Source of the DNA: Streptomyces hygroscopicus | GTDB taxonomy: Bacteria; Actinomycetota; Actinomycetes; Streptomycetales; Streptomycetaceae | Length of the DNA stretch: 64,000 bases | Direction: 5' to 3' | Assembly: GCA_002021875.1 (NCBI GenBank) | Contig: CP018627.1 | Location: 9,052,001 to 9,116,000, forward strand | In this document: in pieces, positions 42,468-51,604 of the stretch | Layout of the letters: each line of letters begins with the position of its first letter | Position numbering within the stretch: the stretch's first letter is position 1 | Program-made: the position numbers and the translations under genes | The notes under the pieces: model-generated | Seen by the model: the letters and a program-made list of their open reading frames with translations, nothing else | What the model was told of the DNA's origin: nothing | Database searches by the model: none

Positions 42468-42620
42468 TCAGGTGGAGACGAACCACGCCATCAGCGGCCC
42501 CTCGTCACCACTGCCGACCGGCACGAGGACCTCGTCCGATTCGGCTGCGGAGAGCTCGCGCAGTGCGTCCTCGACCAGCGACTCGTACGTGGCCATTTCC
42601 GCGGTATGAGCTTGCGTCAT
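42468..42620 (-). CDS. 50-residue RiPP precursor peptide candidate
   Basis: The complement of 42468-42620 encodes a 50-residue peptide starting MTQAHTAEMATYESLVEDAL, with RELSAAESDEVLVPVG in the middle and SGDEGPLMAWFVST at the C-terminus. The ATG has AGAGGGAGTCAGG immediately upstream. The first 30 residues are acidic and helix-prone (YESLVEDALRELSAAE), like RiPP leader peptides. The C-terminal 15-20 residues are distinct and hold the residues (Asp, Pro, Trp, Phe, Val, Ser, Thr) that hydroxylases can modify. It opens an operon with two putative peptide oxygenases, an M29-like protein and an exporter. I recognise no known precursor family. The C-terminus F-V-S-T recalls FxSxx-COOH peptides but is one residue short. 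Confidence 0.65.
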   Translation of the reverse strand: MTQAHTAEMATYESLVEDALRELSAAESDEVLVPVGSGDEGPLMAWFVST

Positions 42621-42653
42621 CCTGACTCCCTCTCAGACAACAACGGTGGTGCG

Positions 42654-42682
42654 ACGCTATGCATTATGGATATGCAAAGCAA
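42654..42682 (-). promoter_or_regulatory. Candidate promoter of the peptide operon
   Basis: On the minus strand TTGCTT (42682-42677) and TAGCGT (42659-42654) are 17 bases apart and the start codon is 34 bases after the -10. Local GC drops here, as expected of a promoter. The elements are near-consensus for Streptomyces housekeeping promoters but not proven. Confidence 0.4.
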
Positions 42683-42836
42683 CCAGAATGCTCACGCAAC
42701 TTCCAGCCAACTTGCCGCACTGGGACTAGGCGGCATTGAGAAGACTGTCGTTCCATGGACCGAAGTGGAACGGACCATTCGACAGTGGCGGAGCGAACGA
42801 AATTCCCGAGCGAGAAGGGGCCAAGAATCCACCTGA
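42666..42836 (+). other. Small divergent ORF of 56 codons, uncertain
   Basis: Starts MDMQSNQNAHATSSQLAALG and continues IEKTVVPWTEVERTIRQWRSERN. The composition is protein-like, unlike an antisense shadow, but there is no good ribosome site and its start overlaps the candidate promoter of the peptide operon. It ends just before the transposase remnant, so it may be the 5' stub of a regulator gene cut off by the insertion, or nothing. Confidence 0.25.
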
Positions 42837-42884
42837 TCTTTTCGCGCACCGAGACGTCACCCTTAAGAGTGTTTCTCGCGTGGC

Positions 42885-43235
42885 GAGTTTTGCCAGCTTC
42901 TTGTAGCGGTCGGGGCGGCTGCCGGGCCGAGGAAGGCGAGGAAATGCGTCCCCTTGCGCTCGTGTACCGGACGGTGAGCCGCCGGTAGCTGAAGAGCCGG
43001 GCGATCGACCGATCGATCTTCCAACGCCGGCGGCCGAGCCGTTGGCTCGATTCGGTCCCTGGACGCGCGCTGCGCGGGACGATGCCGGGCTCGCGGCGCC
43101 AGGCCAGGTGCTCGGCGGAGAAGTACGCCTCGTCGGCGCGCTGAACGCCCGGATCGAGGAGGCGACCGGCAGGGTGGGCACCGTGTCGGACCGCGGCCAG
43201 GACATCCCGCAGCGTCTTCTCCACCCCACACACCG
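42885..43235 (-). pseudogene. Remnant of an IS5-family transposase
   Basis: In one minus-strand frame YFSAEHLAWRREPGIVPRSA ... ESSQRLGRRRWKIDRSIARL and YRRLTVRY appear. The next pieces HERKGTHFLAFLGPAAAP and RYKKLAKL follow in two other frames. Together they spell the C-terminal third of IS5-type DDE transposases (family pattern RWKvERtiaWL..yRRL..RYE...yLAFL.lA......L). At least two frameshifts and loss of the N-terminus make it inactive. It lies between the peptide operon promoter and the MMPL gene and fills most of that 678-bp gap. Confidence 0.75.
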
Positions 43236-43298
43236 AACCGGTCACACGGCCCGAAGGCCATGTGACCGGGTGTGCGGGCGCTCGGGCGCCTGGTGCGG

Positions 43299-45578
43299 TC
43301 AGACCCTGGCGTGCCGGGGCCGGTCGTCCGCGTCCGGCCTCGCGGGGGCACCCACCGGGGCGGTGGGCCGCTGGGCCGGGGCGGGCTCGTCGTGGGCGAG
43401 GTCGGGGAGCCACCGCAGCCACTTCGGCAGGTACCAGTTGCGCTCGCCCAGCAGCAGCATCACGGCCGGGAGGAGCACTCCCCGGATGACGGTGGCGTCG
43501 ATGAGGACCGCGGCCGCGAGGCCCACGCCCATCTGCTTCATGGACTGCATCGACAGCGTTCCGAAGATGGAGAAGACCGCGACCATGATGACGGCGGCGC
43601 TGGTGACCACGCCCGCCGTGGTGACCACACCGTGCACCACCGCGTCCTTGGTGTTGCGCCCGGCCAGGCGCGCCTCGCGGATCCGGGAGACCACGAAGAC
43701 GTGGTAGTCCATGCTCAGCCCGAACAGGATCACGAAGAGGAACAGCGGCAGCCACGAGACGATCGCGCCCACGCCCTCCGCGCCCACCAGACCCGCGCCC
43801 CAGCCGTGCTGGAAGACCGCGGTGAGGATGCCGTACGCGGCGCCCACCGACAGCAGGTTGAGCACGATGGAGGTCACGGCGATGGTGAGCGACCGGAAGG
43901 ACATCAGCATCAGCAGGAAGGCGAAGACCACCACGAAGGCGAAGACCGGGGGGACGGCCGAGCCGAGCTTGTCGTTGAAGTCCTTGGAGGAGGCGGTCGA
44001 ACCGCCGATGGGGGCGTCCAGCCCGTCCACCGTGCCGAGCGTCGCCGGGCGCACCTCGTCCCGCAGCACGTTCAGGCTCCGCTCGGCCTTGCCCTCGTCC
44101 GAGCCGCCGATCAGCGGGACCTCCACCACGGCCACGTTCTGCTTCCGGTGGACGGTCACCTCGACCGGGCCCTTGGAGGCGCCCTTCGCCACGGCCTCGG
44201 TACGGAACCGGGCGAGGGCGTCGCGCACCGGCGCCGCCTCGATGTCGTCCGCCTTCACCACGACCTTGGCCGGGTCGGACCCGCCCGGGAACGCCTCGTC
44301 GATGTGGTTGTACGCGGTGACGACCGGCAGCCGGTCGCCGAACTCCTGGTCCAGGGTGAGGTTCGCGGTGTTCATCCCCACGGCGGGGACGGCCAGCGCG
44401 ATCAGCGCGCCACTGGCGAGCGCCAGCGACAGCTTGGGGCGGCGCAGCACCGGGCCGAGTACGGTGCGCCAGACCCGGCTCTCGCCGCCGCCGCGCCGCT
44501 TGGCGCGGGCCAGGAACGGCAACCGGCCCTTCTCCACCCGCTCACCGAGCAGCGAGAGCAGCGCGGGCAGCACCGTCACCGAGCCGACCATCGCCACCGC
44601 CACCACCATCAAGGTGGCGAGCCCCATCGCCTTGAACTCCGCGATCCCGGTGAAGAGCATGCCCGCCATCGCCACGATCACCGTGACACCGGAGACCAGG
44701 ACGGCGCGGCCGGAGGTGGCCGCCGCGATCCGCAGCGCGGTCTGCGCGTCCCGCCCGGCGGCGCGCTCCTCACGCTCCCGGCGCAGGTAGAACAGGCAGT
44801 AGTCGACGCCGACGGCCAGCCCCACCAGCAGCATCACGGAGTTGGCGGTGTCGCTCATATGCACCCAGTGGCTGACCACCGCCACCAGACCGGTGGTGGC
44901 CAGGAACGCCGTCATGGCGAGCACGACCGGCAGCAGGGCGGCCACCAGCGCACCGAAGACGATCAGCAGAATGCCCAGGGCCACCGGCAGGGCGGAGAAC
45001 TCGGCCTGGGTGAAGTCGTCGCCGAACGCGTCGTCGAACGCCTTCTGGCCGCTGGCGTCGCCGAACTCCTCGATCCGCAGGTCCTGGTGGCGGTCCTGGG
45101 CCTTGCCCACCGCGTCCAGGACCGGCTGGATGTGTTCCGGCGCCTTCTCCGGGTCGCCGCGCATCTCGAACTGGACCAGCGCGGAGCGCCGGTCGGCGGA
45201 GATGGTCTTCGTCTCGTAAGGGGACCGGAGGGCGGTCACCTGGCCGGTGTCGCGTACGCCGCCGATCACGGCGTCGACCGCCTTGTGGAAGGCCGGGTCG
45301 TTCGCGGTGAGCCCGCCGTCCTTCGCCTGGATCAGGACGGTTTCCCCGGCTGCGGCGTCAATGCCCGCCTCGTCGAGAATCGTCGAGACGCGCCCGGACT
45401 CGCCGGGAACCTGCTCGCTGTCCGTCACATCAACCCGGCCCGTCATCGAGCCGACGGCCAGGGCGAGGATGACGAGCAGCACCCAGCCCCCGACCGCCGC
45501 CCATCGGTGACGGGCGCTCCAACTGCCCGCGCGAGCGGCTATCCCGCGCGGCCTCTCCAAGCGGCCTGTGTCCGCCAC
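43299..45578 (-). CDS. MMPL family transporter
   Basis: A 759-residue RND-type membrane protein with two six-segment halves. Each half begins with one membrane segment and a large extracellular loop (residues 45-195 and 400-540). GVDYCLFYLRREREERAAG and GLSMDYHVFVVSRIREARLAG are the paired D-Y motifs of MMPL proton relays. Such transporters export lipids or natural products. GTG 45578 follows AAGGGGA. A minus-strand neighbour of the peptide operon but separated by the transposase remnant, so not obviously part of it. Confidence 0.92.
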   Translation of the reverse strand: MADTGRLERPRGIAARAGSWSARHRWAAVGGWVLLVILALAVGSMTGRVDVTDSEQVPGESGRVSTILDEAGIDAAAGETVLIQAKDGGLTANDPAFHKAVDAVIGGVRDTGQVTALRSPYETKTISADRRSALVQFEMRGDPEKAPEHIQPVLDAVGKAQDRHQDLRIEEFGDASGQKAFDDAFGDDFTQAEFSALPVALGILLIVFGALVAALLPVVLAMTAFLATTGLVAVVSHWVHMSDTANSVMLLVGLAVGVDYCLFYLRREREERAAGRDAQTALRIAAATSGRAVLVSGVTVIVAMAGMLFTGIAEFKAMGLATLMVVAVAMVGSVTVLPALLSLLGERVEKGRLPFLARAKRRGGGESRVWRTVLGPVLRRPKLSLALASGALIALAVPAVGMNTANLTLDQEFGDRLPVVTAYNHIDEAFPGGSDPAKVVVKADDIEAAPVRDALARFRTEAVAKGASKGPVEVTVHRKQNVAVVEVPLIGGSDEGKAERSLNVLRDEVRPATLGTVDGLDAPIGGSTASSKDFNDKLGSAVPPVFAFVVVFAFLLMLMSFRSLTIAVTSIVLNLLSVGAAYGILTAVFQHGWGAGLVGAEGVGAIVSWLPLFLFVILFGLSMDYHVFVVSRIREARLAGRNTKDAVVHGVVTTAGVVTSAAVIMVAVFSIFGTLSMQSMKQMGVGLAAAVLIDATVIRGVLLPAVMLLLGERNWYLPKWLRWLPDLAHDEPAPAQRPTAPVGAPARPDADDRPRHARV

Positions 45579-45858
45579 GACATCCCCTTATGCCCTGGTG
45601 GCGGAACGTCCCCGCCACTCATGGATGACGCTAGGCCGCGGCGGCGGACCGACCCATCCTGCTGACCGGTGAACCCTCCGGTGGTTCCCTCCATCCGGAG
45701 AAGGGGGGACAGCCCTACCTTCCCGATTCAAGCCCCTTACACCTAAAGGGCGTTGACCTTCTGGCCGCGAGCGCGGCGGGCGCGAGAACGTTGCCTATGT
45801 CACACATCGCCGGGGATCTTGAATTGACCCGTACTCATCAGTCAGGGTCGTGTGAGAA

Positions 45859-45883
45859 CCGGAGTGGCCCCAACACACTCCGG
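45859..45883 (+). other. Hairpin in the 5' region of the subtilisin gene
   Basis: CCGGAGTG (45859-45866) pairs with CACTCCGG (45876-45883), loop nine bases, followed by CTCTTTCG. It lies 80 bases before the protease ATG in an otherwise gene-free 385-bp gap (45579-45963). It could be an attenuator, an mRNA-stability hairpin or an upstream terminator. A possible -35 TTGACC occurs at 45824. Confidence 0.45.
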
Positions 45884-45963
45884 CTCTTTCGCACTTACGG
45901 GATCCGAAACCGTGATCCCGGTGCGGATTACCCCCCACAACCGCACGAGGAGGAACCCTCGTC

Positions 45964-47184
<1,221 letters not shown>

Positions 47185-47229
47185 GCCCAAGTAAGGCTCA
47201 CCAAGGCTCATGCAGGTGAAGTGATCATC

Positions 47230-47267
47230 CCCAGGGGCGCAGCCGGGCAGCCGGTTGCGCCCCTGGG
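47230..47267. terminator. Strong 12-bp-stem terminator
   Basis: CCCAGGGGCGCA (47230-47241) pairs perfectly with TGCGCCCCTGGG (47256-47267) around 14 bases. It sits 46 bases after the subtilisin stop and before the convergent Uma2 gene, so it can serve both directions. It has no U-run, as is usual in Streptomyces. Confidence 0.82.
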
Positions 47268-47330
47268 CCGTGCTGAACGTGTTTCGTGTTCTGCCTTCTA
47301 CCGAGGTGTCCGAGGCGCCAGGACCCGGTG

Positions 47331-47918
47331 TCAGCCTTCCAGCTCGCGGCGCACGGCGTCGAGATCCAGGTTGACGGTGAAACCTCCGGCGACGTCGACG
47401 GAAGCCTTGCCCGTAACCGTGGCCACCTCGCGGTAGGTGTCCCCGTCCAGTTCGTGCACCACCACGCACAGATCGGGTTCCATCTCGACCCGCCAATAGA
47501 CAGGCACCTTCGCCTGGGCGTAGAGGGCGGGCTTGAGGATGCGGTCGGCCGCTCGGTTGAACGGCGAGACGATTTCCCCCAGAAGCACGGCCGCGTCGAG
47601 GGGTGCGGCCAGCGTGCCGCGTGGGACGGCGGCGCGGTCGACAACCGCGATGTCGGGGATGAACAGTCTGGATTCCCCCGTGACGTTCACCGCCTCGCCA
47701 GAGCGAAACGGTGCACCGGACCGGGCCAGGGCGACCTTGATCTGGCTGTGCAATTCGGAAGACACGGTCTGGTGGTCCCAGTCGGGAGCAGGGGACATCA
47801 TGAGGACACCGTCCACGAGTTCGAAGCGGGCTCGTGCCGGATGCTCCGGGAGTGCGAGGACGTCCTCGACCGACCAGGGGCCTTCGTGATCGTCGACTCG
47901 CGTCTCAGCGACGCTCAT
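47331..47918 (-). CDS. Uma2 family (PD-(D/E)xK-like) protein
   Basis: A 195-residue Uma2/DUF820-type protein: RFELVDGVLMMSPAPDWDHQTV, FIPDIAVVDRAAVP, VLLGEIVSPFNRAADRILKPALYAQAKVPVYWRVE, the usual order of the endonuclease-fold family (E-x-V-x-G ... PDi-V-v ... EilSps ... K...Y ... vYW). Biological role of Uma2 proteins is unknown; many are isolated, multicopy genes in Streptomyces. The ATG at 47918 is used because upstream codons are not conserved-looking. Confidence 0.88.
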   Translation of the reverse strand: MSVAETRVDDHEGPWSVEDVLALPEHPARARFELVDGVLMMSPAPDWDHQTVSSELHSQIKVALARSGAPFRSGEAVNVTGESRLFIPDIAVVDRAAVPRGTLAAPLDAAVLLGEIVSPFNRAADRILKPALYAQAKVPVYWRVEMEPDLCVVVHELDGDTYREVATVTGKASVDVAGGFTVNLDLDAVRRELEG

Positions 47919-48078
47919 GATCGCCACCACCGCCTCCTCGTGTTCCTTGGTTCCAGCATGGCACGCAGCTCGGACAGCGGCCGACACTTCCAGCCCGAGC
48001 CGTGGCACTGCGGCCGAAAGGTGTGAATATCACCCACAGGAGTGATCTGAACACGCGGCGAGGACCGCCGGTCCGCGC

Positions 48079-49632
48079 TTACGGCAGCACCTGGACCGTG
48101 TCGCCCACCGCGCGTTCGCCCGTCGCGTCGGAGGTGATATTGGCGAGCTTGCCGTTCACGGCCATGGCGGTGGAGCCGCCGCCGTCCAGGTTGAGGGCCT
48201 GGACGGCGCCCTGGGAGCGCATGAAGCGGGCGGCCTCCTCCAGGGTGAAGCCCTCGCTCACACCGGGCTGCCGGCCGTCCACCGTGGCCAGGATCAGCCG
48301 CCCCTTCTTGTCGAGCCCGGCCATCGTGCGGGGCTGCCGCACGTTCGACCAGGCGTAGCCGAAGGAGAGGTCCTTCGGGTCGAGGGTGCCCTCGGTGGCG
48401 GCGTCGACGGCGATACGGCCGTCCTTCACCAGCGTGGGGGCGGCGCTGACGACGCTGTCGTCGGAGTCGAGCCGGACCCGGCGGCCGGAGGTGTCCCGGA
48501 CGACCTCCTCCAGCGCGATCCGCTCGCCCCGCCGGGCGTGGGCCGTCAGCCAGTCGGACGCGGCGCCGATGCCCTGGAGCACGGAGCCCCCGGCCGGGAC
48601 CGTGCCGCCGCGCGGGCCGGTGGAGACCACCCGGCCGTCGGCGTCGAGCACGACCTGGGTGCCGGGCCCGGTGGGCAGCTCGGCGCGGAACCTCGGGGTG
48701 AACTTCACCAGGTCGTCGGCCTCGGAACAGGTCAGATCCTGCCGGGGCAGCTCGGTCGGAGTGGCCCCGGGGCGGCCGCAGTTGCGCACCTTGCCGGGCA
48801 CCCGGTTGATGCCCTGCACCGCATACGTGGACGACCCCGCCCGCGCGGTGACCGTGCTGGTCAGGTCGGCGATACGGGCGTGCCGGCCGCCGTCCGCGAG
48901 GATCAGCGCGGCCCGCGAACCGGCGGCCATCGACTCCAGCTCCCCGTCGTACGCGGAGATTCCGGCCATCGTTCCCTGGACGCCGTCGGCGTCGGCGGTG
49001 ACGAAGAAGCCACCGTTGACGGCGATCAGGGAGCCCAGCTTCGCGGCGACCGAAGAGGTCTTCTCGCGGTCCGCCACACTGTCGTCGTGGGTGCCCTCGA
49101 CCGTGCCGGTGAACCGGGCCGGGTCGATCACCGCCACATGGACGCTCTCCCGGTCGGCGGGCTGCTGCGCGTCGTAGCCGGTCCACTCCGCCACCGCCGT
49201 GAACCCGGCCCCGGCGACCTTCTCGCGCGTGCCCTGCGCCTCGCCGGAGGCCGCGTACGAGCCAACCCGCACCCGCCACCCCATGGTGCCGTGCGGCGTA
49301 TCCGCGTAGGCGGGCCACACCACCCGCTCGACCCGCGGCTCGACCCCGGCGTCGCGCAGCCGCCCCGCCGTGGCGTCCGCCCAGGACCGCTCGCCCAGTG
49401 GCGCGGAGCCGGGCCCCTGCACGGTGACGGTCCAGACCGGCTTGGCGTCCGCGTCCCGGAGAACCCCGGCCCGCACCCGCACCCCCGGGGCCACCGTCTC
49501 CGTCGTCCAGGATCCGGCATCCGGCGCCGCCAGCGCCGGGGGTTGGACGACCGCGACGACGACGGCGGCCCCCAGTGCGGCCCCCATCCGGACGCCGAGA
49601 CGACGGCGGGTGGTGCTCTCTTCGTTGCGCAT
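48079..49632 (-). CDS. Secreted phosphodiester glycosidase (NAGPA domain) protein
   Basis: A signal peptide (MRNEESTTRRRLGVRMGAALGAAVVVAVVQPPALAAP) is followed by a SPOR-like region (WTVTVQGPGSAP ... ATAGRLRDAGVEPRVERV). The NAGPA domain follows: IAVNGGFF, QGTMAGISAYDGEL, ALILADG, RLILATVDGRQPGVSEGFTLEEAARFMRSQGAVQALNLDGGGSTAM. NAGPA enzymes remove N-acetylglucosamine from phosphodiesters; bacterial relatives act on cell-wall or exopolymers. 517 residues. ATG 49632 starts the signal; a much longer open frame upstream is antisense. Confidence 0.88.
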   Translation of the reverse strand: MRNEESTTRRRLGVRMGAALGAAVVVAVVQPPALAAPDAGSWTTETVAPGVRVRAGVLRDADAKPVWTVTVQGPGSAPLGERSWADATAGRLRDAGVEPRVERVVWPAYADTPHGTMGWRVRVGSYAASGEAQGTREKVAGAGFTAVAEWTGYDAQQPADRESVHVAVIDPARFTGTVEGTHDDSVADREKTSSVAAKLGSLIAVNGGFFVTADADGVQGTMAGISAYDGELESMAAGSRAALILADGGRHARIADLTSTVTARAGSSTYAVQGINRVPGKVRNCGRPGATPTELPRQDLTCSEADDLVKFTPRFRAELPTGPGTQVVLDADGRVVSTGPRGGTVPAGGSVLQGIGAASDWLTAHARRGERIALEEVVRDTSGRRVRLDSDDSVVSAAPTLVKDGRIAVDAATEGTLDPKDLSFGYAWSNVRQPRTMAGLDKKGRLILATVDGRQPGVSEGFTLEEAARFMRSQGAVQALNLDGGGSTAMAVNGKLANITSDATGERAVGDTVQVLP

Positions 49633-49839
49633 GAGCGGAAGTCCAGCGCCGCCCGTAGGCCGGGCCGACACACAAGGAGGGCGGCCCGCGGAACGTACGG
49701 TGAACGGCCGGGGGGACGGCCGAGGTCGTGTCAGAGGCCGCTGACAGAACATGGCGCACCAGTTGTCGGACACGGAGCCTCGGGAGCCTCTTCTTGTCCT
49801 ATGTGCAACACGCCCAGCATTTCCACGGATTACCGGTGC

Positions 49840-50324
49840 TGACCGTTCCGCCGTATACACCCGCCACGCTTCTGCCCGATGCCGCTTCCGTCGCCTGGCG
49901 TCTCGAGGCTGACCGAACTCGGCTATGACGACATCGAGCTTCCCGCCACCCCGCTGCCCCGCATGGTGGACCCGGGGGACGCCCTGCTGCTCAAGGCGGA
50001 TACGTTCAACCTCTCCTGGCTCGAGGTCGGCAAGCCCGTGTCGCTGCGGAATCTGCTCGCCTCCGCGGGGCGGCAGGGCCAAAGCCCCGCCGAGGCCGCA
50101 CGGCGGCTGACCGCCTTCGGCTGCCCGGTCCCGGCCGACCATCCGCTGCCCGACACCCCGGACACCCGGGACATCGTGCTGATTCGCACCGGCCCCGGGG
50201 GCAATGGCGAGTGGATGGAGTGGGGCGCAGCCCCGCCGACGTCGCCGCGCGGCTGACCGCGCTGGGCTACCGGCTGCCCGACGAGGTGGACTACCCGGAG
50301 GTGTGCGGCACGTTGCGCCGCTGA
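49840..50324 (+). pseudogene. Remnant of a wHTH-type repeat protein
   Basis: Three pieces in different frames: DAASVAWRLEA, then RLTELGYDDIELPATPLPRMVDPGDALLLKADTFN to NGEWMEWGA, then SPADVAARLTALGYRLPDEVDYPEVCGTLRR to the stop at 50324. Each carries the A-A-x-R-L-T-x-L-G-Y motif seen in tandem winged-helix (wHTH) proteins that pair with caspase- or NTPase-type conflict systems. Two frameshifts and no start make it a pseudogene. The rest of the 716-bp gap between the glycosidase and DUF397 genes has nothing else I can support. Confidence 0.5.
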
Positions 50325-50348
50325 TCACGGTTGATGCCGGTCTTGTGG

Positions 50349-50552
50349 CTACCGGCCGAGATGGTCGAGCGCTCCCGCCTTGACGGCGCGTATGAAGGTT
50401 CCGAGTGGGCCCGGTGTGGTGGTGAGGATGTCGGCGGGGGTGTCGCTCTCGCGGAGCTTGATCTTGCCGTCGACGGGGAGGAGTTCGACGCAATGGTTGT
50501 CCTCCCCGTTGCCGGAGAACGAGGACTTTCGCCACTTGGCCGGGCGCGACAT
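50349..50552 (-). CDS. DUF397 domain protein
   Basis: A 67-residue protein with the DUF397 signature WRKSSFSGNGEDNHCVELLP and the closing LGTFIRAVKAGALDHL. DUF397 proteins pair with the XRE/DUF5753 regulator encoded just upstream, as in the Scr1/SarA-like pairs that control antibiotic production and development in Streptomyces. It starts 12 bases after the regulator stop. ATG 50552 has a GAGAGG site. Confidence 0.92.
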   Translation of the reverse strand: MSRPAKWRKSSFSGNGEDNHCVELLPVDGKIKLRESDTPADILTTTPGPLGTFIRAVKAGALDHLGR

Positions 50553-50563
50553 GGTTACCTCTC

Positions 50564-51412
50564 TCATATTTCTTGCGCGATGCGGTGGATGAAATCCCGA
50601 GACGCCTCTGCCGCGAGGGAAGAAGCCTCGGCCTTGTCCAGTAGCGCGCGGTATCTCGTGAGCTCTGACTCAGCGTCCATCCAGAACGAGCCGTGCATGG
50701 CATCGATCTGCGCGGTATCGAGCTTGGGGACGGGCCCGCCGACGTAGAGCATGGAGTTCCCGGCTCCGCCGAAACCGTCCACATCAAAGGGGATCACCCT
50801 GACGGTGACGTTCGGGCACTCCGACTGCTCCAGGATGAAGGCGAGCTGCTCGCGTGCGACCTTCCGGTCGGCTACGCGGGTGCGCAGGACACTTTCATGA
50901 ATCAACGCAGAGAACGCGATCGCCGAGTCCTGGGACAGCACTTCCCGCCGCCGTACGCGGAAGGAGACCAGCGCGTCGAGATGCTGTGGCGGTAGCGGAG
51001 GAACGGCGTAGGCCATGAGCGCCCGGATGTACGCCTCGGTCTGCAGAAGCCCCGGAACGTAGGAGGCTTGAAGCATGCGCATGTAGGTCGCATGGTGTTC
51101 CAACTCGGCCAGGTCCAGCGCGCCATGCGCGAGGAGGCCCCGGTACTCCTCCCACCACCCCTTGCCGCACTCGGCGGCCATGGCAACCAGCGCGTCGATC
51201 AGCGCGGTGTCGAGGCAAGCGTATTGAGAAGCCATATAGCGCAGCCGTGCCTCGCTGATCCCGGCCTTGCCCGCTTCGACCTGACTCATCTGGATGGGAT
51301 TCGTACCGATCAGCTCGGCCGCCCGGCGGGCGGTCACACCAGCCGCATCGCGCATCTTCCGCAACTCAGTGCCGAGTCGGCGCTGTCGTGCTGTGGGCTG
51401 ATTTCTCGGCAT
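50564..51412 (-). CDS. XRE-family regulator with DUF5753 (Scr1-type)
   Basis: A 282-residue regulator: helix-turn-helix at residues 11-65 (LGTELRKMRDAAGVTARRAAELIGTNPIQMSQVEAGKAGI) and a DUF5753 domain from about 95 (YMRMLQASYVPGLLQTEAYIRALM ... VRVIPFDVDGFGGAGNSMLYVG). Forms a two-gene unit with the DUF397 protein, analogous to Scr1 systems. A perfect 12-bp inverted repeat 71 bases upstream, between this gene and the divergent gene at 51605, is the likely operator. Confidence 0.92.
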   Translation of the reverse strand: MPRNQPTARQRRLGTELRKMRDAAGVTARRAAELIGTNPIQMSQVEAGKAGISEARLRYMASQYACLDTALIDALVAMAAECGKGWWEEYRGLLAHGALDLAELEHHATYMRMLQASYVPGLLQTEAYIRALMAYAVPPLPPQHLDALVSFRVRRREVLSQDSAIAFSALIHESVLRTRVADRKVAREQLAFILEQSECPNVTVRVIPFDVDGFGGAGNSMLYVGGPVPKLDTAQIDAMHGSFWMDAESELTRYRALLDKAEASSLAAEASRDFIHRIAQEI

Positions 51413-51482
51413 GCTCTCTTCCCTCCAGGCTGTTCGGCAGTCTGCCGTGCGCGGCGACGCAGGTCCAACGCCCCGTAGCTGC

Positions 51483-51516
51483 GAGCATAAGGTTGTGTCA
51501 GCATAACCTTATGCTC
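51483..51516. promoter_or_regulatory. Perfect 12-bp inverted repeat, candidate XRE operator
   Basis: GAGCATAAGGTT (51483-51494) and AACCTTATGCTC (51505-51516) are exact inverse copies with a ten-base spacer. This AT-rich site sits in a GC-rich region between divergent genes, so it is likely bound by the XRE/DUF5753 dimer and may control both genes. Confidence 0.75.
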
Positions 51517-51604
51517 TACCGTGAGTGACGTGCTCATCACGTAGTGGTGGTCAGCAAGCCGGAAGCGTATCTGCCCCTTCATGCCTGCTCTCTCGGAGGC
51601 CCAC

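Noticed and set aside
38070..42620. Lanthipeptide, lasso peptide, thiopeptide or FxsB-type assignment of the peptide operon
   Set aside because: No LanB/C/M, lasso B/C, YcaO or radical SAM gene in the window, few Cys in the peptide, and the C-terminus is not exactly FxSxx.
43272..45665. 797-codon plus-strand frame opposite the MMPL gene
   Set aside because: His/Arg/Gln-rich antisense composition and complete overlap with a well-supported transporter.
48079..50787. 902-residue reading of the glycosidase frame
   Set aside because: The signal peptide starts at 49632; everything upstream is antisense to the wHTH remnant and XRE gene.
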